Source: Desulfobacteraceae bacterium
GTDB taxonomy: Bacteria; Desulfobacterota; Desulfobacteria; Desulfobacterales; Desulfosalsimonadaceae
Direction of reading: 5' to 3'
NCBI GenBank assembly: GCA_021162325.1
Contig: JAGGYV010000314.1
Span: forward strand, 1-24,045
DNA length: 24,045 nucleotides
In this document: one piece after another, positions 1 to 9,248 of the stretch
Position numbering within the stretch: the first letter of the stretch is position 1
Layout: each line of letters starts with the position of its first letter
Program-made: the position numbers and the translations under genes
The notes under the pieces: model-generated
Database searches by the model: none
Told to the model about the DNA's origin: nothing
The model's input: the letters and a program-made list of their open reading frames with translations, nothing else

Positions 1-121
1 CGCGTTACTCACCCGTGCGCCACTTTACTCGCCATAGCAAGCTACGGCTTTCTCGTTCGACTTGCATGTGTTAAGCACGCCGCCAGCGTTCATTCTGAGC
101 CAGGATCAAACTCTCCAATTA
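1..121 (-). rRNA. rrs: 16S ribosomal RNA, 5' end only (runs off the window)
   Basis: The reverse complement contains the universal bacterial 27F site (AGAGTTTGATCCTGGCTCAG, bases 114 down to 95). The conserved GAACGCTGGCGGCGTGCTTA and ACATGCAAGTCGAACG blocks follow, then a short variable V1 loop and the GTGGCGCACGGGTGAGTAAC block. These are the first ~120 nt of a small-subunit rRNA; the rest lies beyond base 1. The mature 5' end is placed near base 121 by comparison with the E. coli start, so it is uncertain by a few bases. The gene is transcribed toward the window start. Confidence 0.97.
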
Positions 122-197
122 ATATGTTAAGCACTCCGAAAAGCACTCATTAATCAATCCTGTTTAAACTCAAATTCAACTTTATTCGTCACTATTT

Positions 198-327
198 AGT
201 TTTCAAAGATCAAAGGCATCATTTCGATATTTTTCTAAATGAACAATGAAACCTTTTTTGCTACAACCCGTTAGGGAATCTAATATTTGTATACTTAAAA
301 ATTTTCCCTGTCAACACTTTTTTTTTG
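198..327 (-). promoter_or_regulatory. rRNA operon promoter with upstream A-tract and boxA-like leader
   Basis: Reading the minus strand, a perfect -35 TTGACA (314-309) is followed after a short 15-bp spacer by TATACA (293-288). An A-tract at 327-318 sits just upstream of the -35, as in an UP element. The leader to the 16S start is about 160 nt and contains GATCTTTGAAAAC (212-200), which resembles the boxA antitermination motif common before bacterial 16S genes. The motifs are read directly; promoter function and the start near base 281 are inferred. No coding sequence is visible between the 16S gene and bioD. Confidence 0.7.
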
Positions 328-494
328 AACCGTGATAAATTTTTAAGCGCATCCGATTGGTAAAGAACTGTTTTCATCAAAAGGATTATGCGGTTCTACA
401 TGCCACCCATTACTTTGTCAACCACTAAATTCAGAAATTTTAAATATCATCAAAAACAGCTATTAATAACCATTTTACCATAAAATTACCTGAC

Positions 495-512
495 AAAAAC
501 CGGTTGGTTTTT
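495..512 (-). terminator. Possible weak terminator after bioD
   Basis: A 7-bp stem (AAAAACC/GGTTTTT) with a 4-base loop lies 75 bases past the bioD stop and ends in a short T run on the minus strand. The stem has only two G-C pairs, so intrinsic termination would be weak. It is the only terminator-like structure seen between bioD and the rRNA promoter. Confidence 0.3.
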
Positions 513-587
513 ACAGGAACTGAAAACAGAATAACTATCTGATTAGATTTAAACTTGAATCCAAAACAGACTGAATCAAAAATCGAT

Positions 588-1223
588 TTATTCATTAAAA
601 TATCGGATATATGCGTTTTTAAGGATATCAAAATTGATCATGGGCAGATTGTCGACTTGCGCTATAACGTGAACCCGGCCAAACGATTCAATCGCCTCTT
701 TATTAATTTGATTTTTCAGGCCGTTCATCACCACACCGAGCACCTCAAGCCCTTTTCGTCTCAATACGTCTATGGACAAAAGGGTATGGTTGATCGTTCC
801 GATCGCGCTTCTTGCCACCAGCAACACCGGCAGGTCTAAATATTTCATCAGATCAATCATTAACTGATTTTTATTCAACGGCACCATCACACCGCCGGCA
901 CCCTCAACAATTAAACGGGGATATTTTTCATTATCCGGCAGATTAAATGCACTTAACTCAATCCGGCGCCGGTCATATTCGGCTGACGCATGGGGAGAAA
1001 GCGGCTGAGACAATAAATACGTCTCCGGTATAAAGGATTCATCAGAAAAACCCGTTACGCTACGCATCCAGTCGGTATCCGTCATGCCATCCTGGCCGCT
1101 TTGAATCGGTTTCCAGTATGCAGCATTGAGACCCGCCATTAAAATCGCACTGACAACGGTCTTGCCGATATCCGTGTCTGTTCCGGTGATAAAAAATCTT
1201 TCTGGAAATTCAAAGGTCTGCAT
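588..1223 (-). CDS. bioD: Dethiobiotin synthetase BioD
   Basis: The product forms the ureido ring of dethiobiotin from 7,8-diaminopelargonate, CO2 and ATP, the penultimate step of biotin synthesis, in the cytoplasm. The protein is about 211 residues, close to the family's usual ~220. It has the P-loop GTDTDIGKT at residues 14-22 (Lys21) and the VEGAGGVMVPL segment that contributes to Mg2+ and substrate binding. A longer frame begins with TTG at 1241, but the ATG at 1223 is preferred because AGGGA lies 6 bases upstream of it. It is the last gene after bioF (21-base gap) and is presumably cotranscribed. Family assignment is firm from the motifs. Confidence 0.95.
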   Translation of the reverse strand: MQTFEFPERFFITGTDTDIGKTVVSAILMAGLNAAYWKPIQSGQDGMTDTDWMRSVTGFSDESFIPETYLLSQPLSPHASAEYDRRRIELSAFNLPDNEKYPRLIVEGAGGVMVPLNKNQLMIDLMKYLDLPVLLVARSAIGTINHTLLSIDVLRRKGLEVLGVVMNGLKNQINKEAIESFGRVHVIAQVDNLPMINFDILKNAYIRYFNE

Positions 1224-1244
1224 AATCAGTCCCTGCACCAAGTA

Positions 1245-2426
1245 TTACGATTTGCGCGAACGCCATTTTTGAAGCACGTCAATCACGCGGTCAATATGCT
1301 TTCGGGTATGTAAAGCAGATAAAGACAAACGGATTCGGGAAGTCCCTTCCGGAACGGTCGGCGGGCGTATCGCGCTGATGAGAATCCCGTTTTCTTCCAG
1401 CCAGCTTGACAGCGCAAGGGCATCCGCCACTGGACCAATCATTACCGGAATAATCTGAGTCGATGATGAACCTGTCGACCATCCCATTTCATGCAACGAG
1501 CCCCGAAGATATGCGGCATTGGCCTGGAGTAATTTTCTTTCCGCTTCCATGCCGGGAATTAAATCAAGGGCTGCATCAATGGCCCCCACCACCGCTGGCG
1601 GCAGGGCTGTCGTATAGATCAGCCCGGAACAGCAGTTAATCATATAAGTTCGAAGTTTTTCTGAACACGCCAGATACGCTCCAAAAGAACCACCGGCCTT
1701 TCCAAACGTACCGACCACCAGATCAATATCATGCCCACAGGTGAGCCCCATCCCCTGACGCCCGAGTACACCGGTCGCATGTGCGTCATCAACAATTAAA
1801 AACGCATTAAAATTTTCTGCCAGCGCGACCAGCCCCCCCATATCCACGACGTCACCGTCCATGCTGAACACCGATTCCGTGGCAATCAATATCCTTGAAT
1901 ATCCTTTATCAAAATTTTGCTCAAGCAGTTGAGCCAGGTGGGATAAATCATTGTGACGATACACGGCAACCCTGCAGCATGCCAGCCGACACCCCTGGAT
2001 GAGACTGTTATGATTAAGCTGGTCGGAAAGAATCAATGAATGACTGTCTGCAAGGGCGGGTATGACGGAAATATTGGCCTGAAAACCGGAAGACATCACC
2101 AGGGCCGCTTCCACCTGTTTCAACTGCGCCAGTTTGTTTTCAACCGGCTCATAAAAATCATAGTTCCCGCATATCAACCGGGACGCAGTGGCACCGGAGC
2201 CATATTTATGAATAAATTCAATGGATCGCTCCTGAAGCAGTGGATGCATGGACAGACCCAGGTAATCATTGGAGCAAAAATTCAGCATGGGGCGGCCGTC
2301 AATATTGACTTCAACGCCGTTTAACGGCAACACGTTTCGGATTTTCCGAAGCTGTCGGCGGTCGTTTCGCCGATCTAATTCCGCATCAATAAAACTGAGT
2401 TTATCTTTATGTTTATCATCAACCAT
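1245..2426 (-). CDS. bioF: 8-amino-7-oxononanoate synthase BioF
   Basis: A PLP-dependent alpha-oxoamine synthase that condenses pimeloyl thioester with L-alanine to give 8-amino-7-oxononanoate, the first dedicated ring-building step of biotin synthesis. The 393-residue protein matches the family length. It shows the N-terminal NFCSNDYLGL block (~49-58), the aspartate/histidine motif DDAHATGVLG (213-222) and the Schiff-base lysine in GTFGKAGGSFGAY (Lys243). Its ATG directly abuts the TAA of the upstream aminotransferase (TAAATG), which indicates translational coupling. The closely related KBL (glycine C-acetyltransferase) is the main alternative, but bioD next door makes BioF much more likely. 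Confidence 0.93.
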   Translation of the reverse strand: MVDDKHKDKLSFIDAELDRRNDRRQLRKIRNVLPLNGVEVNIDGRPMLNFCSNDYLGLSMHPLLQERSIEFIHKYGSGATASRLICGNYDFYEPVENKLAQLKQVEAALVMSSGFQANISVIPALADSHSLILSDQLNHNSLIQGCRLACCRVAVYRHNDLSHLAQLLEQNFDKGYSRILIATESVFSMDGDVVDMGGLVALAENFNAFLIVDDAHATGVLGRQGMGLTCGHDIDLVVGTFGKAGGSFGAYLACSEKLRTYMINCCSGLIYTTALPPAVVGAIDAALDLIPGMEAERKLLQANAAYLRGSLHEMGWSTGSSSTQIIPVMIGPVADALALSSWLEENGILISAIRPPTVPEGTSRIRLSLSALHTRKHIDRVIDVLQKWRSRKS

Positions 2427-3560
2427 TTATGCGTAAAATTGTTTTATCTGATCCACAACATACGCGATCTGTTCTTCACGCAGTTCCGGGTAAACCGGAA
2501 GCGCTAAGATATGTTCGGCAGCATATTCCGACACCGGAAAATCCCCCGTAGAATATCCAAGGTCGGCAAAACATTTTTGAAGATGCAGCGGCACCGGATA
2601 ATAGATTTCACATCCCACGTTATTTTTGATTAAAAAATCCTTGAGTTCATCCCGCCTGTCGGCGACCTGAAGGATAAACTGATTATAAATATGACGATTT
2701 TCCTTCTCAAAAGGAACTGTGACCTTATTACTTAATCCGGCTTCCTTAATAAAAGAATTATACATTTGCGCGTTTTCCTGCCGGGCTTTTGTCCACTGGT
2801 CCAGATATTTGAGCTTTATCGATACAATGGCAGCCTGAAGGGCATCTAACCTGAAATTCCCTCCGATCTGGTTGTGGTAATACTTGGGATGACCGCCATG
2901 CACCCTTAAAATCTTTAAATTTTCATACTGGTCTTTAGAGCTGGTTGTTACGATACCGCCATCCCCGAACCCGCCGAGATTTTTTGACGGAAAAAAAGAA
3001 AAGCATCCAAAATCCCCCAGGGAACCTGCTCTTTTTTCCTGATATTCGGACCCGATCGCCTGGGCAGCATCCTCGATCACAACCAGATTATTTTCCTTAG
3101 CAAGCTCTATGATGCGATCCATATCCGCGCACTGGCCGTATAAATGCACCGGAATAATGGCTTTTAATGTTTTGCGCACTGAACCCGGCATTTCCTTAAT
3201 TGCCGCCTCGATCTTTGCCGGTGAGATATTATACGTATCCGGTTCAATATCGACAAAAACAGGGATCGCACCCACCCGACTGACAGCCCCGGCGGTAGCA
3301 AAAAAAGTATAGGACGTGGTAATTACGCGATCACCATGCCCGATTTCAGCCGCCATCAATGACAATAAAATCGCATCCGTACCCGAAGAAACGCCGACGG
3401 CATATTTAGCAGAACAATACTCAGCGATTTCTTTTTCCAGTTTTTCCACATAAGGGCCAAGAATAAAATACTGGCTTTCATATATTTCCTGAGTAACCTC
3501 AAGGCATTCATCTTTAATTGTCTGGTATTGCGCCTTTAAATCAAGCAGCGGGACGTTCAT
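2427..3560 (-). CDS. DegT/DnrJ/EryC1-family PLP aminotransferase
   Basis: A fold-type I PLP aminotransferase of the family that usually transfers amino groups to keto-sugars in LPS, O-antigen or antibiotic pathways. The 377-residue length is typical. Visible motifs are VGVSSGTDAI (~55-64, phosphate clamp), VIEDAAQAIGS (161-171, Asp164 contacting the PLP ring nitrogen) and SFFPSKNLGGFGDGG (188-202, Schiff-base Lys193). ATG at 3560 has GAAAGG about 8 bases upstream. It is the first gene of a tight run with bioF and bioD, joined to bioF stop-to-start. No sugar-biosynthesis or glycosyltransferase genes are nearby, so the substrate cannot be read from context. It occupies the place where bioA might be expected but is not of the BioA family. 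Confidence 0.88.
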   Translation of the reverse strand: MNVPLLDLKAQYQTIKDECLEVTQEIYESQYFILGPYVEKLEKEIAEYCSAKYAVGVSSGTDAILLSLMAAEIGHGDRVITTSYTFFATAGAVSRVGAIPVFVDIEPDTYNISPAKIEAAIKEMPGSVRKTLKAIIPVHLYGQCADMDRIIELAKENNLVVIEDAAQAIGSEYQEKRAGSLGDFGCFSFFPSKNLGGFGDGGIVTTSSKDQYENLKILRVHGGHPKYYHNQIGGNFRLDALQAAIVSIKLKYLDQWTKARQENAQMYNSFIKEAGLSNKVTVPFEKENRHIYNQFILQVADRRDELKDFLIKNNVGCEIYYPVPLHLQKCFADLGYSTGDFPVSEYAAEHILALPVYPELREEQIAYVVDQIKQFYA

Positions 3561-3636
3561 GTTAAATTACCTTTCAGTTAGTGCGCAGGGTATACTGACT
3601 TGAGTGTCAGCAACAGTGCGCCGGTCATTTTATAAT

Positions 3637-3803
3637 TGATGGCTTCGTAAAAAGTATCCAGATGGCTAAGGTAAAAGTTCCACCAATACCATAAGATTTG
3701 GCAAGGCGTAGCAATTTTTCAGACAAGAAATCATACATGTAGTATCTTGAGTGGCTGAAAAATTGCTACACCGCAGTAGATGGGACTTTTTACGACGCCA
3801 TCA
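3637..3803. repeat. 167-bp MITE-like element with 19-bp terminal inverted repeats
   Basis: The left end TGATGGCTTCGTAAAAAGT (3637-3655) is repeated in inverse at 3785-3803 with one mismatch. A nested perfect 15-bp inverted repeat, GTAGCAATTTTTCAG at 3708-3722 against 3755-3769, surrounds a 32-base loop. There is no transposase and no long open frame, so it resembles a non-autonomous miniature element or a large REP-like palindrome. No clear target-site duplication is visible. The right end overlaps the dnaE stop codon. Confidence 0.8.
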
Positions 3804-6800
3804 GTTTTTATTGTTAAATCTTTTTCGGTGACTATTCGATGCTTCATCTGGAATCGCCTTAACTGGTGAGCAGTGGGTATTTACTGCATGATAACCAAAC
3901 AATCTATCAATTTCCCTGGTTAATGACCTGCCAGCTCTTAACCGCATCTGTTCGGGCAGTTCTATGATGGTTTCTGTTTTGCCCGGTATCACCAAATGAA
4001 GAAACCCCGGACATTTGCCGGGATAATTTTTTAGTATCTGGTACAAATCATTTAATGCCTGTTGAGCTATTCTTTCAGCATCAATCGTCATGTGGACGCT
4101 GGCGGTCCAGAATTCATCCGCCTTATCAACGGGAACGACGCTTTCCGCCAGAATTTTAACAAAATTTTCATTTTTCTGAACTTTCCCCTGAACAAAAACA
4201 GGGGCATCCGCAAGGAGAAAATCATTTACCTGCGTATACACCTTTGTAAAAACAACCACCTCTACTGAACCGCCAATATCCTCCAGTTCCACAAACGCCA
4301 TGGGATCACCCCGCTTGGTCATGAACGACTTGACACTCCGAATAATCCCGCCCATGCGAACAATTGCCCCATCTTTGACACCTTCATCCACTAAGTCAAG
4401 GGAATTTGTACTGGCAAACTTTTCAAGCAAATCCTGATATGCATCCAGCGGATGGCCGGTAATATAAAAGCCAATGGCTTCCTTTTCCAGACTCAACTTC
4501 TGTTTTTCATCCCATTCCGGCAAATCCGGCATGGTGGGCAAATTCAGCTGGTCCGGGCCGGAACTGCTGCCGAATAACTGCATCTGGGGGTCTGCCGCCT
4601 CTTTCTGAATTTTCTGTCCGTAATCTAAGGCATCTTCCACACACGCCATCATTTGTGAACGGTAAAAACCGGTGGAATCAAATGCACCGCACTGAATCAG
4701 ACTCTCAAGCACCCGCTTGTTGACTTTTCGGATATCCACCCGTTGACAGAATTCAAAAACAGATGTAAATTTTCCCTCTTTGCGAGTTTCAATGACCGAT
4801 TCGATGGCCGCTTCCCCAACATTTTTCACCGCAGCCAGACCAAACCGAATTTTTATCCCGCTGACGGAAAACCCCTTGTCACTTTCATTAATATCCGGCG
4901 GCAGTACAGGGATATCATGATTGCGGCATTCGGCGATATACTTTACCACTTTTTCCGAGGTATTCATTTCAGACGTGAGTACAGCCGCCATATACTCCAC
5001 CGGAAAATGTGCCTTTAAATAGGCGGTTTGAAAAGCAATTAACGCATACGCGGCACTGTGGGATTTATTAAAACCATATCCTGCAAATTTTTCGATTAAA
5101 CCAAATAGTTCGGCTGCTTTTTTCTTGGGAATATTATTCTTCACCGCTCCGTCGACAAACCGATCCAGATGTTTGGCCATAACCGCCGGAATTTTCTTTC
5201 CCATTGCCTTTCGCAAATCATCGGCTTGTGCCATGGAAAAGCTTGCCAACTCACTGGCAATTTTCATGACCTGTTCCTGGTAAAGAATAACCCCATGGGT
5301 AGGGTTCAGAATCGGTTCGAGTTCCGGGACCAGATACTGAACATCCCGCCGGCCATGTTTACATTCCACATAATCGTCCACCATACCGCTTCCCATGGGA
5401 CCGGGACGGTATAAGGCCACCAGGGCTGTGACATCGGCAAACGTTTCAGGTTTTAACCGGATGATCAGATCCTTCATCCCAGTGCTTTCCAGCTGAAACA
5501 CGGCTGACGTATCACCAGCGGCCAGAAGCGCGTAAGTTTTTTTATCCTTCAGATCCAGATGTTCCATATCCGGCGGCGTCTTACCCTGGGATTTGATAAT
5601 TCTCAGTGCATCGGCAATGATCGTTAAATTCCGAAGTCCTAAAAAATCAAACTTTACCAGCCCGATACCTTCCACCTTTTTCATATCCAGCTGGGTTAAT
5701 ACTTCACCCTTTTTCCCCTTATACAACGGGAGATACTCAACCAACGGCTTATCGCCGATCACCACACCGGCCGCATGGGTAGAAGCATGACGGTTTAACC
5801 CTTCCAGAACTTTAGAAATTTCGATCAATTCTGCAATTGCCGGCCTGGTTTCAATGGCTTCTCTGAGTTTTGGCTCTTGCTTAATGGCTTCATCAAGACT
5901 TATGTTCACCGCATCGGGCACCAGTTTGGCAATGGTATCCACTTCACTTAAAGGAATATCTAAGGCACGCCCCACATCCCGAATGACCGCCCGGGCTTTC
6001 ATCTTCCCGAATGTAATAATCTGCGCGACATATTCACTTCCGCCATAGCGGTCCACCACATAATGATAGACTTCTTCCCGGCCGTTGATACAAAAATCCA
6101 CATCAATATCCGGCATACTTTGTCGGCTCGGGTTCAAAAACCGCTCAAAAATCAGTCCATGCTCAATGGGATCCAGATCTGTAATACCTAAAGAATACGC
6201 CACCAGACTGCCGGCAGCCGACCCCCGGCCAGGCCCGACCGGAATACCTTTTCTCTTTGAATACTCAATAAAGTCCGCAACAATCAGAAAATAGCCAGGA
6301 AACTCCATATCGTTGATGACCGAGATTTCATAATCCACCCGTTCCTTGTAAACGGATTCGTCCATCTCCGGATTTTTCTTGCGGATAATTTCTATTTTTT
6401 TCGCATACCCTATGCGGACTTTTTCTTCAAAAATCTCTGCTTCAGATTTACTGGATTTTAAATCAAACTGTGGAAAGTGATATGTATTAAAGTCAAATTC
6501 CACATGACATCGATCAGCAATCGCTTTGGTGTTATCAATCGCATCCGGATAACCGGCAAAATCAGCAATCATTTCCCGGCTGGATTTAAAATACAGGGCA
6601 TCTGTACGAAACTTAAACCGGTTGGGGTCATCAACCGTTCGGCCCATCTGGACACACAAAAGTACATCATGGGCCTTGGCATCTTCTTTATTCAGATAAT
6701 GGCAGTCATTGGTTGCCACCATGGGAATTGACAGCCGCTTATGCATATCCAGAAGTCCGCGATTGACGATCTCCTGATCCGGAATCCCATTATTCTGTAC

Positions 6801-7337
6801 CTCCAGAAAAAAATTATTCTCACCCAATATATTCACATAAAATTTTGCGGCTTCATCGGCTTGATCAATCTTTCCCGCACGGATCAACGTTGGGATCTCG
6901 CCTTTTAAACAGGCGGACAAACCGATTAACCCATTGGCATGTTCGGCAAGAATATGCTTATCAATCCTCGGACGATGATAAAACCCCTCAAGGCTGGCCT
7001 GGGTGACAATGGCGCAAAGATTCCGATATCCTTCCTGATTTTCCGCCAAAAGCACCAGATGAGCTACTCCCTTGTGATCTGCCGGGGTCTTGTCATGAAG
7101 GGTTCTCGGCGCAACATAGCATTCACATCCAATCACCGGTTTTATTCCGGCTGCAAGGGCCTGTTCATAAAAATCCATCACACCAAACATAGTACCGTGA
7201 TCCGTTATCGCCACGGCCGGCATGCCGTCTTCCTTTGCCCGCTGAAGTAATGAATTGATTCGAATAGCACCATCTAAAAGGCTGTATTCGGTGTGGACAT
7301 GCAGGTGGACAAATCTACCGGTATTTGCTTCAGACAT
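3801..7337 (-). CDS. dnaE: DNA polymerase III alpha subunit DnaE
   Basis: The catalytic subunit of the replicative polymerase. Its 1178 residues match the DnaE1 length. An N-terminal PHP domain (~8-215) keeps HLHVHT (His11, His13, His15), TDHG (46-47) and NDCH (Asp211, His213), so its metal site looks complete, unlike the degenerate E. coli version. The palm carries PDIDVDF (Asp410, Asp412) and KFDFLGL (Asp564), the three catalytic aspartates. A helix-hairpin-helix region includes YGFNKSHSAAYA, and an OB fold lies near residues 985-1060. ATG 7337 has only a weak ribosome binding site. The last codons (…FNNKN) run into a repeat element whose terminal TGA is the stop. It is downstream of guaB on the same strand. 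Confidence 0.98.
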   Translation of the reverse strand: MSEANTGRFVHLHVHTEYSLLDGAIRINSLLQRAKEDGMPAVAITDHGTMFGVMDFYEQALAAGIKPVIGCECYVAPRTLHDKTPADHKGVAHLVLLAENQEGYRNLCAIVTQASLEGFYHRPRIDKHILAEHANGLIGLSACLKGEIPTLIRAGKIDQADEAAKFYVNILGENNFFLEVQNNGIPDQEIVNRGLLDMHKRLSIPMVATNDCHYLNKEDAKAHDVLLCVQMGRTVDDPNRFKFRTDALYFKSSREMIADFAGYPDAIDNTKAIADRCHVEFDFNTYHFPQFDLKSSKSEAEIFEEKVRIGYAKKIEIIRKKNPEMDESVYKERVDYEISVINDMEFPGYFLIVADFIEYSKRKGIPVGPGRGSAAGSLVAYSLGITDLDPIEHGLIFERFLNPSRQSMPDIDVDFCINGREEVYHYVVDRYGGSEYVAQIITFGKMKARAVIRDVGRALDIPLSEVDTIAKLVPDAVNISLDEAIKQEPKLREAIETRPAIAELIEISKVLEGLNRHASTHAAGVVIGDKPLVEYLPLYKGKKGEVLTQLDMKKVEGIGLVKFDFLGLRNLTIIADALRIIKSQGKTPPDMEHLDLKDKKTYALLAAGDTSAVFQLESTGMKDLIIRLKPETFADVTALVALYRPGPMGSGMVDDYVECKHGRRDVQYLVPELEPILNPTHGVILYQEQVMKIASELASFSMAQADDLRKAMGKKIPAVMAKHLDRFVDGAVKNNIPKKKAAELFGLIEKFAGYGFNKSHSAAYALIAFQTAYLKAHFPVEYMAAVLTSEMNTSEKVVKYIAECRNHDIPVLPPDINESDKGFSVSGIKIRFGLAAVKNVGEAAIESVIETRKEGKFTSVFEFCQRVDIRKVNKRVLESLIQCGAFDSTGFYRSQMMACVEDALDYGQKIQKEAADPQMQLFGSSSGPDQLNLPTMPDLPEWDEKQKLSLEKEAIGFYITGHPLDAYQDLLEKFASTNSLDLVDEGVKDGAIVRMGGIIRSVKSFMTKRGDPMAFVELEDIGGSVEVVVFTKVYTQVNDFLLADAPVFVQGKVQKNENFVKILAESVVPVDKADEFWTASVHMTIDAERIAQQALNDLYQILKNYPGKCPGFLHLVIPGKTETIIELPEQMRLRAGRSLTREIDRLFGYHAVNTHCSPVKAIPDEASNSHRKRFNNKN

Positions 7338-7381
7338 ATTATTTATTTGTATCCATCAAAGACGGTTAATGGTGCTTATCT

Positions 7382-7601
7382 TAACCCGGATAAACCGAAA
7401 AAGTTAAAAGTGAACTAAAGTTTGAAGTGAGCTAAAGTTATGGTAATGCCTTCGGCATTTTCAATTTTTATATTAAAAATAATTGCGCGTTTCGCGCAGT
7501 CCACAACTTTAGACACTTTAGATCACTTTAGTCACTTCACACTTTTTGAGTTTTTAAAATATTTTATCCAAAAAACACAAAAATCAGAGATAAGAGACTA
7601 A
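7382..7601. repeat. 220-bp dispersed repeat, copy A
   Basis: This segment is nearly identical, by eye about 93%, to the reverse complement of 21092-21311. It is an imperfect long palindrome. The left arm carries iterated CTAAAGT, and the right arm carries the complementary ACTTTAG three times. Two clean hairpins lie in the middle: AATGCC-TTC-GGCATT (7445-7459) and TGCGCG-TTT-CGCGCA (7484-7498). It occupies most of the gap between the guaB stop and the dnaE start and contains no gene. Confidence 0.93.
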
Positions 7602-7631
7602 ACAGTGATGCGCTTTTCTGATACAGCAGAA

Positions 7632-9095
7632 TTACTCAATGCTGTAATTGGGTGCTTCCTTGGTGATGATGACGTCATGCGCATGGCTTTCACGCAGGCC
7701 GGCGGCGCTGATCTTTATAAATCTGGCCTTTTCTCTTAACTCTTCAATGGTCCGGCAACCAACATATCCCATGCCGGATTTCAGTCCCCCAACCATCTGA
7801 AAAATATTTTCAGCAATGGTTCCCCGGTACGGAACCCGCCCGACAATGCCTTCAGGAACCAGCTTGTCGCCGTCCGTCTCATCGCCCTGATAATAACGAT
7901 CTTTACTGCCCTGCTTCATGGCTTCAACGGAACCCATACCCCGATAGGATTTATAACTTCTTCCCTGATAAATAATTTTTTCCCCGGGACTTTCCTCTGT
8001 ACCGGCAAACAGCCCGCCGATCATTACGCAATGGGCACCGGCACCAATGGCCTTGGTGATATCACCGGAAAATTTAATCCCTCCGTCAGCAATAATGGGA
8101 ACACCTGTTTTATTGGAAATGGACCGGCAGTTTAAGATAGCGGTTAACTGGGGCACCCCAACACCGGCAATAATCCGGGTGGTACAGATAGATCCGGGGC
8201 CGATGCCGATTTTAACGGCAGCCACACCCGCATTGATCAATTCTTCAGCCCCCTTGGCGGTTCCCACATTGCCGGCAATGACCTCAACATCTGAGAACAT
8301 CTCTTTAAATCGTTTAACGGAATTAATCACATTTAACGAGTGACCATGAGACGTATCAATCAACAGGACATCAACACCTGCTTTAACCAGACCCGTGGCA
8401 CGCTCTTCCATGTCCGCACCCACACCGATGGCTGCACCGACCCGTAGCCGGCCCATGCTGTCCTTGCAGGATTTGGGATATTTCTTTATTTTTTCAATGT
8501 CTTTAATCGTTATCATACCGGTCAGCTGATTATCATTTTTGACTACCAGCAATTTTTCAATCCGGTGTTCATGAAGCAGTGTTTTCGATTCTTCCAGATC
8601 AATTCCTTCAGAAACCGTCACCAGATTTTCTTTTGTCATGACTTCTGAAACCTTTTTGTCAAGATTGGTTTCAAAACGCAGATCCCTGTTCGTTACAATA
8701 CCGACCAGGCGTTTTCCTTCAGTGACCGGAACACCGGAAATCCGGTATTGTTTCATTAATTCTAACACCTCCCGGATGGGAACATCCGGACGGGTGATAA
8801 CCGGATCAACGATCATACCGCTTTCAGATTTTTTTACATGTTTGACTTGAAGGCACTGGTTGTCGATGCTCATATTACGATGAATAAACCCGATGCCGCC
8901 TTCCCGTGCCGCACTGATGGCTGTTTGAGCTTCTGTTACCGTATCCATAGCAGCCGTAACAATGGGTATATTCAAATCGATATTTCGGGTCAGCCGCGTA
9001 CTCGTGTTCACATCACTCGGAAGAACATCCGAATAATTCGGCAACAATAATACATCATCAAAGGAATATGCTTCTTCAGGTGGTCTCTTTATCAT
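7632..9095 (-). CDS. guaB: Inosine-5'-monophosphate dehydrogenase GuaB
   Basis: Oxidises IMP to XMP with NAD+, the committed step of guanine nucleotide synthesis, as a cytosolic tetramer. The 487-residue protein has the usual (beta/alpha)8 barrel interrupted by a CBS-domain pair (~93-205). The catalytic loop is GIGPGSICTTR with Cys304 as nucleophile. The phosphate-binding IADGGIKFSGD segment and the flap YRGMGSVEAM are also present. ATG 9095 is preceded by GGAGG at a 4-base spacing. It is divergent from the yciO-type gene and upstream of dnaE; guaA is not beside it in this window. Confidence 0.97.
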   Translation of the reverse strand: MIKRPPEEAYSFDDVLLLPNYSDVLPSDVNTSTRLTRNIDLNIPIVTAAMDTVTEAQTAISAAREGGIGFIHRNMSIDNQCLQVKHVKKSESGMIVDPVITRPDVPIREVLELMKQYRISGVPVTEGKRLVGIVTNRDLRFETNLDKKVSEVMTKENLVTVSEGIDLEESKTLLHEHRIEKLLVVKNDNQLTGMITIKDIEKIKKYPKSCKDSMGRLRVGAAIGVGADMEERATGLVKAGVDVLLIDTSHGHSLNVINSVKRFKEMFSDVEVIAGNVGTAKGAEELINAGVAAVKIGIGPGSICTTRIIAGVGVPQLTAILNCRSISNKTGVPIIADGGIKFSGDITKAIGAGAHCVMIGGLFAGTEESPGEKIIYQGRSYKSYRGMGSVEAMKQGSKDRYYQGDETDGDKLVPEGIVGRVPYRGTIAENIFQMVGGLKSGMGYVGCRTIEELREKARFIKISAAGLRESHAHDVIITKEAPNYSIE

Positions 9096-9248
9096 AACGC
9101 CTCCAAAACATTAAATCTTAACCGGATGAGCCGGTATTTTTTTACAAACTTGACAAATTAAATACCACTATACTAATACATCCTACAATAATAAATTTTC
9201 TTTATTAAAATAACATTCACTTTTAACTTTAAAAAATATCTATACCCT
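9096..9248. promoter_or_regulatory. Divergent guaB / yciO-type intergenic region
   Basis: This 153-bp AT-rich region must carry promoters in both directions. On the plus strand TTGACA (9150-9155) is visible, with -10-like TATACT or TAATAC downstream at imperfect spacing. On the minus strand TATAGT lies in the same stretch. A small perfect hairpin, ACCGG-ATGAG-CCGGT (9121-9135), falls in the guaB leader. Promoter assignments are tentative. Confidence 0.4.

Noticed and set aside
555..839. Plus-strand frame opposite bioD
   Set aside because: It overlaps the well-supported bioD in antisense and has no family features.
3708..3769. Inner inverted repeat of the element considered as a dnaE terminator
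   Set aside because: The 32-base loop and lack of a following T run on the minus strand make intrinsic termination unlikely.
7382..7601. Copy A considered as a CRISPR-like array because of iterated CTAAAGT motifs
   Set aside because: The spacings are irregular, there are no uniform spacers, and no cas genes are present. It is a palindromic dispersed repeat.
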